Source of the DNA: Paractinoplanes ferrugineus | Lineage (GTDB): Bacteria; Actinomycetota; Actinomycetes; Mycobacteriales; Micromonosporaceae | DNA: 64,000 nucleotides | NCBI RefSeq assembly: GCF_016862195.1 | Contig: NZ_BOMM01000057.1 | Location: 62,001-126,000, forward strand | Direction: 5' to 3' | In this document: piece by piece, positions 25,603-33,145 of the stretch | Layout of the letters: each line of letters opens with the position of its first letter | Numbering within the stretch: position 1 is the first letter of the stretch | Made by a program: the position numbers and the translations under genes | Notes under the pieces: generated by a model | What the model was told of the DNA's origin: nothing | What the model saw: the letters and a program-made list of their open reading frames with translations, nothing else | Databases searched by the model: none

Positions 25603-27137
25603 CGCAGCACCGCCGCGCGGTAGGCCGGGTCGAGCGCGGCCAGCGACGCGTGGGTGCCGGTGGCGACGATCCGGCCGTCGCGCAGCACCACCACCCGGTC
25701 GGTGACGGCGAGCAGGGCCGGGCTGGTCGTGACGATCAGCGTGCCGAGCCCCGAACCGGGACCGTGCCGCAGGTCGCGGATGCCCCGGGCGATCGCGTGC
25801 TCGGTGACCGCGTCGACGGCGGTGGTCGGGTCGTGCAGCACCAGCAGTTTCGGCCGGGCGAGCAGCGCCCGGGCGAGGGCGAGGCGCTGCCGCTGCCCGC
25901 CGGAGAGGGCCGACCCGCGCTCGGCGATCGAGTGGTCGAGTCCTTCCGGGTGGGCCCGCACCACGTCGTCGGCGGCCGATGCCCGCAGCGCCTCGGCGAG
26001 CTCGTGGTCGGCGGCCAGCACGATGTTGTCCCGGATGGTGCCCGAGAACAGCTCCGGGTGGTGCGGGGCGACGAGCACGTCCGGCGATCCGTCGTCGTAC
26101 AGCTGCACGATCGTGGCGGCGTCGGTCTCGGCGACCACCCCGAGGCATTCGCCGGCGGCGGGCCGGATCGGTGGCGTCCCGGTCGGCGGCGGGGCGGGGG
26201 TGCTGCCGAGCAGCTCGGCGATCCGGTCGGCCGAGGCCCGCGCGGTCGCGATCCAGCTCGGCGCGGCCGACAGCGCGCCGAACGGCTCGGTCAGGAACGC
26301 GGCGAGCCCGATCACGGTGATCAGCTCGCCGGGGCTGATCCGGCCGGTCAGCGCGAACCAGCCGGCCAGGATCGCGATGCCGCCGGCGAGCAGGGTGCTG
26401 ACGCTGTTCGAGGCGGCCAGGAACACGCCCTGGGTGCGGGCGGCGGCCAGGGTGGCGCGCAGCGACTCGTCGCTGACCTCGCGGTAGCGGGCGTCGGCGG
26501 CTTCCTGCGCGCCGATGCCGCGCAGCGGCCGCAGCCCGGTGACGAGGTCGGTGGCGAGCGACGAGGCGCGCCCGGCGACCTCCTGCCGGGTGGCGACACG
26601 CCGGGTGATGCCGGGTGCGGCGCGCTGCAGCGCGATCAGCACGAGGGGGGTTCCGATCAGGACGACCAGGCCGAGGGGTACGGAGATGAGGCAGAGCCCG
26701 ACCGCACTGACGGCCGTGGCGACCAGCGCACCGACGATCCGGGGCACGTAATCGAGCAGGTACGACGCGTGGTCGGCGTCGGTGGTGGAGATGGTCAGCA
26801 CGTCGCCCGTACGCACCTCGGCCCGCGGGTCGAGCACCTTCGCGGCGACTTCGAGCCGCAGCGCGTGCGACTCCTCGGCGAGGGCCCGCATGAGTTGCCG
26901 GGCACCGTTGCGGTACGCCGTGGTGAGCAGCAGGTAGAGCCCGCAGAGCAGCCCGATCCAGGTGATCAGCCGGGCCGGCGAGCCGGTCGCCACGGCCAGG
27001 TCGACGGTCTCGCCGATGACGATCGGCACGACCGCCTCACACGCCTGGTGCAGGGCGATCAGCAGGCAGCCGGCGAGCAGTCGCCAGCGGTGCCGGACGA
27101 CGGCCCGCCACCGGATGTTGATCCGTGCCGACACCAC
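25599..27137 (-). CDS. ABC exporter half-transporter with a Walker-A-less nucleotide-binding domain
   Basis: This is a 512-residue fused permease-ATPase. The six-helix region is normal, but the ATPase domain is shortened: where Walker A should be it reads GECLGVVAETDAATIVQLYD, with no GxxGxGKS/T, and the Q-loop Gln is replaced by His (APHHPELFSGTIRDNI). The LSGGQRQRLALARA signature is intact. Walker B is altered to LLVLHDPTTAVD. It thus supplies only the signature to the shared site of a heterodimer with the next gene. The start is GTG 27137 or the adjacent GTG 27134; the latter is better spaced from GAGGAGG. Confidence 0.88.
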   Translation of the reverse strand: MVSARINIRWRAVVRHRWRLLAGCLLIALHQACEAVVPIVIGETVDLAVATGSPARLITWIGLLCGLYLLLTTAYRNGARQLMRALAEESHALRLEVAAKVLDPRAEVRTGDVLTISTTDADHASYLLDYVPRIVGALVATAVSAVGLCLISVPLGLVVLIGTPLVLIALQRAAPGITRRVATRQEVAGRASSLATDLVTGLRPLRGIGAQEAADARYREVSDESLRATLAAARTQGVFLAASNSVSTLLAGGIAILAGWFALTGRISPGELITVIGLAAFLTEPFGALSAAPSWIATARASADRIAELLGSTPAPPPTGTPPIRPAAGECLGVVAETDAATIVQLYDDGSPDVLVAPHHPELFSGTIRDNIVLAADHELAEALRASAADDVVRAHPEGLDHSIAERGSALSGGQRQRLALARALLARPKLLVLHDPTTAVDAVTEHAIARGIRDLRHGPGSGLGTLIVTTSPALLAVTDRVVVLRDGRIVATGTHASLAALDPAYRAAVLR

Positions 27138-27335
27138 CGCCTCCTCATCGGCCGCGGTCCGCGCTGAATCGGGTTCTGCTGCGGGAACCGGGCACGAACC
27201 ACCAAATCTGCCACGGCGCTCCCGGCCGCGGCGATCGACGATTGCGGCAGGAGTCCGAGCCGTTTGGCCCCCTGGTTCGCGGGCTCGCCGGGCGCCGTCC
27301 GCCCTGTGTCATAACTCTCTGTAATGTCAGCCGGA

Positions 27336-27376
27336 TTGACTCTGCGTAGTTTCTGGCTAAAGTCGGATGAGTCCGA
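27336..27376 (+). promoter_or_regulatory. Candidate promoter and inverted repeat before the SpeD-like/GNAT operon
   Basis: A -35-like TTGACT (27336-27341) and a -10-like TAAAGT (27358-27363) are 16 bp apart. An inverted repeat TCGGA-TGAG-TCCGA at 27363-27376 overlaps the expected transcription start and could be an operator. An AGGA ribosome binding site precedes ATG 27410. Confidence 0.5.
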
Positions 27377-27409
27377 TTCACCCGATACGCCAGGCTAGGA
27401 AGAGTTCAG

Positions 27410-27817
27410 ATGTCGCTTGCGCTCCCGACCACCGCCACTGTCCGTGACGACGCCGTCGCCCTCGACTCCGCCGCGTACCGTGACCTGGCACCGATGATCA
27501 CCCGGCAGCGCCTCGTGGTGGAGGGCTACCCGACGTTCGTGATCACCGACGAGCACATCAAGGACTATCTGTCCAAGCTCTCCGTGGTGACCGACATGAT
27601 CACGCTGATCGAGCCGGTGACCCACGTCAGCGACCTGTACGGCTGGGCCGGCTGGATCCACTGGGAGACCTCGGGCGCGCACTTCTACTCCTGGGAGCGC
27701 CCGCTCTCCTTCTTCAGCGTCGACATCTACACCTGCAAGGCGTTCGACCCGGCCAAGGTCGTCGAGTTCACCGAGCAGTACTTCCGGACCACCGAGATCG
27801 TGGCGAAGGAATTCTGA
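27410..27817 (+). CDS. AdoMet decarboxylase (SpeD)-fold protein with altered active-site motif
   Basis: This is a 135-residue protein with the pattern of short SpeD/SpeH S-adenosylmethionine decarboxylases: the start RQRLVVEGYP, then HWETSGAHFYSWERPLSFFS, then VDIYTCKAFDPAKVVEFTEQ. In SpeD the proenzyme cleaves itself before a Ser in ES-x-x-S-x-H-T-W to make the pyruvoyl group. Here the aligned region is ETSGAHFYSWE, so neither the cleavage Ser nor the following His is clearly kept. It may bind SAM or a related substrate without ordinary decarboxylation. It is the first gene of a two-gene operon with a GNAT/LuxI-like protein two bases downstream. Confidence 0.6.
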   Translation: MSLALPTTATVRDDAVALDSAAYRDLAPMITRQRLVVEGYPTFVITDEHIKDYLSKLSVVTDMITLIEPVTHVSDLYGWAGWIHWETSGAHFYSWERPLSFFSVDIYTCKAFDPAKVVEFTEQYFRTTEIVAKEF

Positions 27818-27819
27818 GC

Positions 27820-28644
27820 ATGACGTACGAGCTGTCCCCCGCCACCGTGCGGCAACGCACCGCCGCCGCCCTCGACGCCCACCACTCCACCGCCCGGTTC
27901 GTGGCGCTGGCCGTCGGCTCGGCCTCCGCCATGGCCGACGTGGCCCGCGACCTCGAACGGCAGGTCTTCGACCAGGCGTTCGGCAACGACACCGCCGCGA
28001 TGACCGCCGAGTACCGCCGCTACGAGGACGATTCGCTGTTCTTCATCGTGCTCGACCGCCGCACCGGGATGCCGGCCGGCGCCGCCCGGGTCGTCGACGG
28101 CGGCGGCAAGACCCTCGACGACGCCCCCGGCCTGATCGGCGTCCCGCTGGCCACCGTCGTCGCCCGGCACGACCTGGCCCACGGCCGGATCTGGGACTTC
28201 GCGACGCTCGCGGTGCTGCCCGCCTACCGCGGCGGCACGGCGGGACCGGCGGTGAGCTCGCTGCTCTACCGCACCTTCCTCAACGCGGGCCGGCTTGCCG
28301 GCGTACGCCATGTGGTGGCCATGCTCGACGCCCGCGCCCACCGCAACCTCAAGCTCCTCGGCGTCCGATTCTCGCCGCTCGCCGGCTCGGCACCGTTCGC
28401 CTACCTCGGCTCGCCGTCGACCGAGGCGCTGCACGTCCCGTTCGACGAGATCCTCCCGTCGCTGGCCCGGCAGGCCGCGCGGCTCGGCCGGCGCGGCGCC
28501 GAGCACGACGGCGAGATCCGCGGCAACATCCTGCGCCGCCTGGTCATCCGCCACGTCGCCGCCCGCATCGCCACCGGCGACGGCCTCGACGAGCACATCA
28601 CGCTGCCCGGCCTCGACCGCCGCGAGCTGATCCGCCGGCGCTGA
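27820..28644 (+). CDS. GNAT/LuxI-like acyltransferase
   Basis: This is a 274-residue protein with an acyltransferase core of the GNAT/acyl-homoserine-lactone-synthase type: ERQVFDQAFGNDTAAMTAEY, then YEDDSLFFIVLDRRTGMPAG, then IWDFATLAVLPAYRGG and a paralogous helix block. The spacing of the early acidic residues and the RVV strand is closer to autoinducer synthases and N-acyl amino acid synthases than to ordinary GNATs. The C-terminal 60 residues (HITLPGLDRRELIRRR) are not recognised. It starts at ATG 27820, two bases after the SpeD-like stop, so the two are almost certainly co-translated. The acyl donor and acceptor are unknown. Confidence 0.6.
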   Translation: MTYELSPATVRQRTAAALDAHHSTARFVALAVGSASAMADVARDLERQVFDQAFGNDTAAMTAEYRRYEDDSLFFIVLDRRTGMPAGAARVVDGGGKTLDDAPGLIGVPLATVVARHDLAHGRIWDFATLAVLPAYRGGTAGPAVSSLLYRTFLNAGRLAGVRHVVAMLDARAHRNLKLLGVRFSPLAGSAPFAYLGSPSTEALHVPFDEILPSLARQAARLGRRGAEHDGEIRGNILRRLVIRHVAARIATGDGLDEHITLPGLDRRELIRRR

Positions 28645-28669
28645 CCCACCCCGGCGGCCCTACCGCGCC

Positions 28670-28718
28670 GCGGCCTGAGGTCACCAGCGGCCTGAGGTCA
28701 CGCGGCTTGCCGTCACCA
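28670..28718. repeat. 15-17-bp repeats across the rsmE stop codon
   Basis: GCGGCCTGAGGTCACCA (28670-28686), GCGGCCTGAGGTCAC (28687-28701) and GCGGCTTGCCGTCACCA (28702-28718) follow each other. The last contains the rsmE stop (28713-28715). Confidence 0.7.
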
Positions 28719-29441
28719 GCGGCCGAGGCGGGCCGACAGCACGGCGAGTGCGGCGACGCCCGCCGTCGAGGTGCGCAGCACCTCGCGGCCCAGCCGCACG
28801 GCGGTCGCCCCGGCGTCCTCGAAGGCGGCCCGCTCGGCGTCGCTGATGCCCCCCTCCGGGCCCACCACCAGCACTATCTCGCCCGATACCGGCAGTTCGG
28901 CGGTAGCCAGCCGCTCGGTTGCCTCCTCGTGCAGCACGAACGCGTGCCCACCCAGGCGCGCCGCCACCTGCTTCGTCGAGCAGTCCGGATCGCCGCCCAC
29001 CAGCGGCAGCCACGACCGGCGGGCCTGCTTGGCGGCCTCCCGGGCGGTCGCGGCCCACTTGTCCCGGGCCTTGAACCCGCGGTCGCCGCGCCACTGCGCC
29101 ACCGACCGCGACGCCGCCCACGGCAGGATCTCGTCGACCCCGATCTCGGTCATCGCCTGCACGGCCAATTCGCCCCGGTCGCCCTTGGCGATCCCCTGCA
29201 CCACCACGAGCCGCGGGTCGGGGGCCGGCACCAGCTCGCGCCCGGTGATCCGCACCTCGACGCTGCCCTTGCCGACCGTGACGACCTCGGCGGTCGCGCT
29301 GCCGCCGCGCCCGTCGGCGAGGATCAGCGCCTCACCAGCCCGCAACCGCTGCACGGTGGCGGCGTGATGGCCCTCCGGCCCGTCGAGGGTGCAGGTCGGG
29401 CTTGCCGGCAGGTCGTCGACCAGGAACAGGGGTGCGGACAT
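28713..29441 (-). CDS. rsmE: 16S rRNA (uracil-1498-N3)-methyltransferase
   Basis: RsmE methylates U1498 of 16S rRNA. The protein is 242 residues with the family layout: an N-terminal PUA-like domain (GPEGHHAATVQRLRAGE), then a SPOUT-fold knot with LVVVQGIAKGDRGE, EILPWAASRS, LVVGPEGGISDAE and LGREVLRTSTAGVAAL. Start ATG 29441. In mycobacteria the gene directly follows dnaJ. Here a 13-kb block separates them. Confidence 0.95.
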   Translation of the reverse strand: MSAPLFLVDDLPASPTCTLDGPEGHHAATVQRLRAGEALILADGRGGSATAEVVTVGKGSVEVRITGRELVPAPDPRLVVVQGIAKGDRGELAVQAMTEIGVDEILPWAASRSVAQWRGDRGFKARDKWAATAREAAKQARRSWLPLVGGDPDCSTKQVAARLGGHAFVLHEEATERLATAELPVSGEIVLVVGPEGGISDAERAAFEDAGATAVRLGREVLRTSTAGVAALAVLSARLGRW

Positions 29442-29456
29442 CCCGGGACCCTATCG

Positions 29457-30884
29457 TCAGCTGCCCGGGGGCGGCTGGAAACTCTCCACGATGGTGTGGA
29501 AGCGCGGCAGCTCGACCGCCCAGGTCGCGACCGGCACCTCCCAGCGGATCCGGTAGAACTTCCCGTTCGCGAGGAGAATCCGCTGGATGCCGTGCAACTC
29601 GCCGCCGAGCAGGCTGTTCGAATATTGATATTCCCAGTCGGCGGTGCCGTCCGGGTTCGCCGAGAGCCGGAACCGCCGGTAACCGCCGGCCGCCCGAATC
29701 GCGGACTCCGCCTCGGCGAGCGTCCCGAGCAGGGTGCGGCCCCCGAGGTCGCCGGCTTCGATGTCGAGCTGGGGCTGATCGAGCCGGCCACCGGCGGTCA
29801 CGTCACCCGACGCCGCGAGCTCGTTCGGCAACATCACCCGCGAGCCGCCCGGCGACGAGTACCAATACCAGCCGCCGGGGGGCGCCGCGCTCGCCGCCGA
29901 GGCCGGGATGCCCGCCTCGTCGTCCGGGTGGAGCAACGCGACCACGGCGACCAGCACGCCCAGCACACCGACGAGGGCCGCGATCATCGCGAGCCGGCGC
30001 CGGCCCCGGCCCGGCTTGTCGTCAGCGCGGGCCGGGGCCTTCGCCGGCGGCAGCTCCGGCCGGCCGGCCGGCTGACCGGTCACCGCCCGCAGCGCGTGCT
30101 CGACCATCGGCGGCTCCGGCCGGTCGGCCGGGTTGCGGCTCAGCAGCGCCACGATCACCTCGGTGAGCGGCCCGGCCCGGGCCGGCGGCTCCGGGGTCAG
30201 TTCGCTGACCGCCTGCAGCGTCTCGGCGGTGGTGGCCCGCACGAACGGCGGCCGGCCCTGCACCGCGTGGTAGAGCGTCGCGCCCAGCGACCACAGGTCG
30301 GACTCGGGCAGCGCGATCCCGTCGAGCAACCGCTCGGGGGCCAGGTATTCCGGCGAGCCGAGGACGATGCCGGCGAGCGCACGCACGCCCTCGGACGTGA
30401 CCGCCGGGCCGAAATCGCTGAGCATCACCCGGCCATCGGTGGCGATCAGCACGTTCGACGGTTTCACGTCGAGGTGGAGCAGTCCGGCGCGGCGCACCGC
30501 GAGCAGGCCCTCGAGCACCGCCAGGCCGATCCCGGCGACCCGGGCCGGCGGCAGCGGGCCGGACTCGTCGAGCACCTGCTGCAGCGAGTGCGACGGCACG
30601 AACTCCAGCACGATCCAGGGCGCGTCGTCGTCGTGCAGCACGTCCAGCGTGCGAACCACGTTGGGATGGTCGACCAGGGTGAACGAGCGCGCCTCGCGGG
30701 CGGTCCACACCCGGAAGACGTCTTCCTCGTCCGGGGTCAGGCCGGCCGGCAGGGTGCACTTCTTGAGGGCCACCGGGCTGTCCTCGAGCTCGTCGCGCGC
30801 GAGCCACACCCGGCTCATCCCACCGTCGGCGAGCGGGTGGAGGACTCGGTAACGCCCGGCGACGAGTTGTCCGACCGTCACCAT
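29457..30884 (-). CDS. Membrane serine/threonine protein kinase
   Basis: This is a 475-residue Hanks-type kinase. The kinase domain (about residues 10-270) has a Gly-rich loop (LADGGMSRVWLA), a catalytic Lys in VALKKC, a catalytic loop HLDVKPSNVL (Leu in place of the usual Arg of HRD), DFG, and SPEYLAPER. A single membrane segment near residues 287-307 is followed by an extracellular part of about 165 residues that is not PASTA and begins after a low-complexity stretch. The missing HRD Arg suggests a kinase that does not need activation-loop phosphorylation. The role is unknown. Confidence 0.85.
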   Translation of the reverse strand: MVTVGQLVAGRYRVLHPLADGGMSRVWLARDELEDSPVALKKCTLPAGLTPDEEDVFRVWTAREARSFTLVDHPNVVRTLDVLHDDDAPWIVLEFVPSHSLQQVLDESGPLPPARVAGIGLAVLEGLLAVRRAGLLHLDVKPSNVLIATDGRVMLSDFGPAVTSEGVRALAGIVLGSPEYLAPERLLDGIALPESDLWSLGATLYHAVQGRPPFVRATTAETLQAVSELTPEPPARAGPLTEVIVALLSRNPADRPEPPMVEHALRAVTGQPAGRPELPPAKAPARADDKPGRGRRRLAMIAALVGVLGVLVAVVALLHPDDEAGIPASAASAAPPGGWYWYSSPGGSRVMLPNELAASGDVTAGGRLDQPQLDIEAGDLGGRTLLGTLAEAESAIRAAGGYRRFRLSANPDGTADWEYQYSNSLLGGELHGIQRILLANGKFYRIRWEVPVATWAVELPRFHTIVESFQPPPGS

Positions 30885-30995
30885 CAGGCCACCTCGAAGA
30901 ATCGCGAACTGTCACCCGGACCCCGGACGGTAGCGCAGAAACACACCGTACGGGGGGCGTCGCTCTCCGGAATTGCGCCCCACGCCGGGCGCCGG

Positions 30996-31661
30996 TCACG
31001 ACTCGTCGGCGGCCCGGTGCCGGCGGGACTGCTCGCGCACCCGGGACAGGGCGGAGTCCCAGGCGTCGGGCGGGGCGTCGACCGCACGGCCGCCGGTGTA
31101 GTAGTCGCCGTGCGTGATCACCGCCCAGGCGAGGGCGGCGAGCGCGGCCAGCGACAGGATCACCTGAAGACCCTGGGCGAGGTCCTCCAGCCACGGATAC
31201 CAACTCGGGTAGAGCAACGCTTCCACCTGCGGGATCCGGTCGCCGATCACCGAGCCGTGGAGCTTGGCGAAATAGTCGGCCAGGGTGTGCGACTCGGTCG
31301 AGTCGGCGCCCACCCCGATCAGGCCGGCCAGGGCCGCCACCACCCCGCCGACCACGGCCCAGGTGCGGGCCCAGAGCCGGCCGCGCAACAGCCAGATGCC
31401 GAACGTCGCGTAGGCCAGGCAGAAGAGGCCGAGGAAGATCAGCTCCCACGCCCCCTCCTCGTGTCGCAGCAGGGCGGGCGGCGTGATGCCGTACTCGTTG
31501 TTGATGCCGTCGAGCACCGTCCTCAGCTGTTTCGCCTCCCCGCTGCCGAACCAGCGCAATTCCAGGATGCCGTCGAGCACGAGCAGCAGCCCGGCCGGCG
31601 CCAGGGCCAGCGTCAGCAAGGCCGCCGCTCGTACGATTCTCGGCTTGTCGGTCCCCGTCAT
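30996..31661 (-). CDS. Four-helix integral membrane protein of unknown function
   Basis: This is a 221-residue protein with four predicted membrane helices (about residues 12-30, 72-92, 98-118 and 165-185) and a basic cytosolic tail (SALSRVREQSRRHRAADES). No family is recognised. It lies between the kinase gene and the AhpD-like gene on the same strand but is spaced 111 bp from the kinase, so co-transcription is unsure. Start ATG 31661. Confidence 0.65.
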   Translation of the reverse strand: MTGTDKPRIVRAAALLTLALAPAGLLLVLDGILELRWFGSGEAKQLRTVLDGINNEYGITPPALLRHEEGAWELIFLGLFCLAYATFGIWLLRGRLWARTWAVVGGVVAALAGLIGVGADSTESHTLADYFAKLHGSVIGDRIPQVEALLYPSWYPWLEDLAQGLQVILSLAALAALAWAVITHGDYYTGGRAVDAPPDAWDSALSRVREQSRRHRAADES

Positions 31662-31694
31662 GCCGCGGATGCTAGACCCGCACCGCGGCAGACT

Positions 31695-32153
31695 TCATCC
31701 CCAATTCTGCGGAGCGGGCTGCGCCGTGGCCACGTTCACCCGGTTGAAGAAGTTGGTGGTCGCGATCCACAGCACGATCGCCGCCAGCTGCTTGTCGTCG
31801 AAGTGCGCCGCCGCCGCGGCCCAGACGTCGTCCGGCACCGGGTCGGGCCGGTCGGCCAGCCGGGTCGCCGCCTCGGCGAGGGCCAGGGCGGCCCGCTCGG
31901 CCTCGGTGAAGTACGGCGTCTCCCGCCACACCGCGATCGCGAACAGCCGTTCCTCGGTCTCGCCGCTCTGCCGGGCGCTGCGGGCGCCCGAATCGACGCA
32001 CGGCGCACACCCGTTGATCTGGCTGGCCCGCAGGTGGACCAGCTCCAGGGTGGCCGGCTCGACCCCGGCCGAGTGGGCCTGTTGGTAGAGCACGTTTATC
32101 GCCTTCATCGTCTCCGGCAGCAGGCTGGCCGGGTTCTCGATACGAGCCTGCAT
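31695..32153 (-). CDS. Carboxymuconolactone decarboxylase/AhpD-like protein
   Basis: This is a 152-residue AhpD/CMD-family protein with the redox motif GCAPCVDSGARSAR (CxxC and downstream His-type region), typical of peroxidase or antioxidant partners. The start is ATG 32153, with a good AGGGAG site just upstream. It diverges from the ECF sigma gene, a pairing typical of the ECF41 group, and a candidate ECF41 promoter points at it (32207-32233). The expected role is in oxidative or electrophile stress, set by the sigma factor. Confidence 0.9.
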   Translation of the reverse strand: MQARIENPASLLPETMKAINVLYQQAHSAGVEPATLELVHLRASQINGCAPCVDSGARSARQSGETEERLFAIAVWRETPYFTEAERAALALAEAATRLADRPDPVPDDVWAAAAAHFDDKQLAAIVLWIATTNFFNRVNVATAQPAPQNWG

Positions 32154-32171
32154 GTTTTCTCCCTCCGGCGC

Positions 32172-32198
32172 CGTCACATCGGCGCGCTCTGGTCCGTC
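32172..32198 (+). promoter_or_regulatory. ECF41-type promoter for the sigma factor gene
   Basis: CGTCACA (32172-32178), 16 bp, CGTC (32195-32198). It differs by one base from the ECF41 consensus as I recall it (TGTCACA, N16, CGTC) and points at the sigma factor gene starting at 32235. It suggests autoregulation. Confidence 0.7.
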
Positions 32199-32206
32199 GG
32201 TGGGGT

Positions 32207-32233
32207 GACGAAGATGGAAAGGTGGATGTGACC
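32207..32233 (-). promoter_or_regulatory. ECF41-type promoter for the AhpD/CMD gene
   Basis: On the minus strand: GGTCACA (32233-32227), 16 bp, CGTC (32210-32207). It points at the CMD gene, about 50 bp from its ATG. Spacing and both boxes match the promoter on the other strand. Confidence 0.72.
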
Positions 32234-32234
32234 G

Positions 32235-33083
32235 ATGTGGCGTAGGCAACAGGACGACGTGCTGGCGGCCCGCTTCGAGGCGAACCGGCCCCGGCTGCGG
32301 GCGGTGGCGTTGCGGATGCTCGGCTCGGCGGCCGAAGCCGACGACGCGGTGCAGGAGGCGTGGCTGCGCCTGAGCCGCACCGACCAGGACGGGCTCGACA
32401 ACCTCGCCGCGTGGCTGACCACCGTGGTCGGCCGGATCTGCCTGGACATGCTGCGCCGGCGCACGTCGCGACGCGAGGACTCGTTCGAGTCGGAGCCCGC
32501 GGCCGCCGCCGCCGACCCGGAGCAGGAGGCGCTGCTGGCCGACTCGGTCGGGCTCGCCCTGCTGGTCGTGCTGGAGACGCTGACCCCGGCCGAGCGGCTC
32601 GCGTTCGTGCTGCACGACCTGTTCGCCGTCTCGTTCGAGGAGATCGCCCCGCTCGTCGGCCGTTCCCCCGACGCCGCCCGGCAGCTGGCCAGCCGCGCTC
32701 GGCGGCGGGTGCGGGCGGGTTCGGACGCCGAGGCGCCGGCCGGCCGGGCGGTGGTGGACGCGTTCCTGGTCGCGGCCCGGGGCGGTGACCTGGCCACCCT
32801 GCTGACGCTGCTCGACCCGGACGTCGAGATGCGTGTCGACGAGGTGGTGCGGAACCGGGGCGCGGAGTCGGTGGCAGCGTTCTTCGACGGTCGCGCCCGG
32901 ACCGCTCGCACGGCGCTGGTCGACGGCCGGCTGGGCATCGCAGTAATGGCCGGCGAGCAGGCGACGGTGGGCGAACAGGTGACGGTGGCGGCCCGGGTGA
33001 CCATAGTGGACGGTCGGATCGCCGGGCTCGACGCGACCACCGACCCGGCCGAGCTGGCCGGCCTGGCGGTCACGCCGATCTAG
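32235..33083 (+). CDS. ECF RNA polymerase sigma factor with SnoaL-like C-terminal domain (ECF41 group)
   Basis: This is a 282-residue sigma factor. Region 2 (about residues 8-75; RLRAVALRMLGSAAEADDAV) and region 4 (about 110-165; LTPAERLAFVLHDLFAVSFE) are followed by a SnoaL-like domain (about 175-275). In the ECF41 group this domain adjusts activity in place of a separate anti-sigma factor. The C-terminal TTDPAELAGL resembles the NPDKL-type motif, whereas a DGGGR-type motif is not evident. It pairs divergently with the CMD gene, the classic ECF41 partner. Start ATG 32235. The 3' end is duplicated. Confidence 0.9.
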   Translation: MWRRQQDDVLAARFEANRPRLRAVALRMLGSAAEADDAVQEAWLRLSRTDQDGLDNLAAWLTTVVGRICLDMLRRRTSRREDSFESEPAAAAADPEQEALLADSVGLALLVVLETLTPAERLAFVLHDLFAVSFEEIAPLVGRSPDAARQLASRARRRVRAGSDAEAPAGRAVVDAFLVAARGGDLATLLTLLDPDVEMRVDEVVRNRGAESVAAFFDGRARTARTALVDGRLGIAVMAGEQATVGEQVTVAARVTIVDGRIAGLDATTDPAELAGLAVTPI

Positions 33084-33109
33084 GCCGGCCTGGCGGGCAC
33101 GCCGAACTG
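33056..33109. repeat. 27-bp tandem duplication across the sigma factor stop codon
   Basis: Units 33056-33082 and 33083-33109 are 27 bp long and differ at three positions. The TAG stop (33081-33083) falls at their junction. Confidence 0.85.
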
Positions 33110-33145
33110 GGCCGGCCGAGCGCCGACAACCGGCCCGGCGATCGG

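Noticed and set aside
27410..27817. Ordinary S-adenosylmethionine decarboxylase
   Set aside because: The pyruvoyl-forming Ser motif is not clearly conserved, so it is given only as a SpeD-fold protein.
30022..31449. Minus-strand open frame of 475 codons
   Set aside because: It overlaps the kinase and membrane protein genes in another frame and is a low-complexity Arg/Pro sequence.
28707..32231. Plus-strand open frame of 1174 codons
   Set aside because: It covers rsmE, kinase and membrane genes in antisense and has no recognisable domain.
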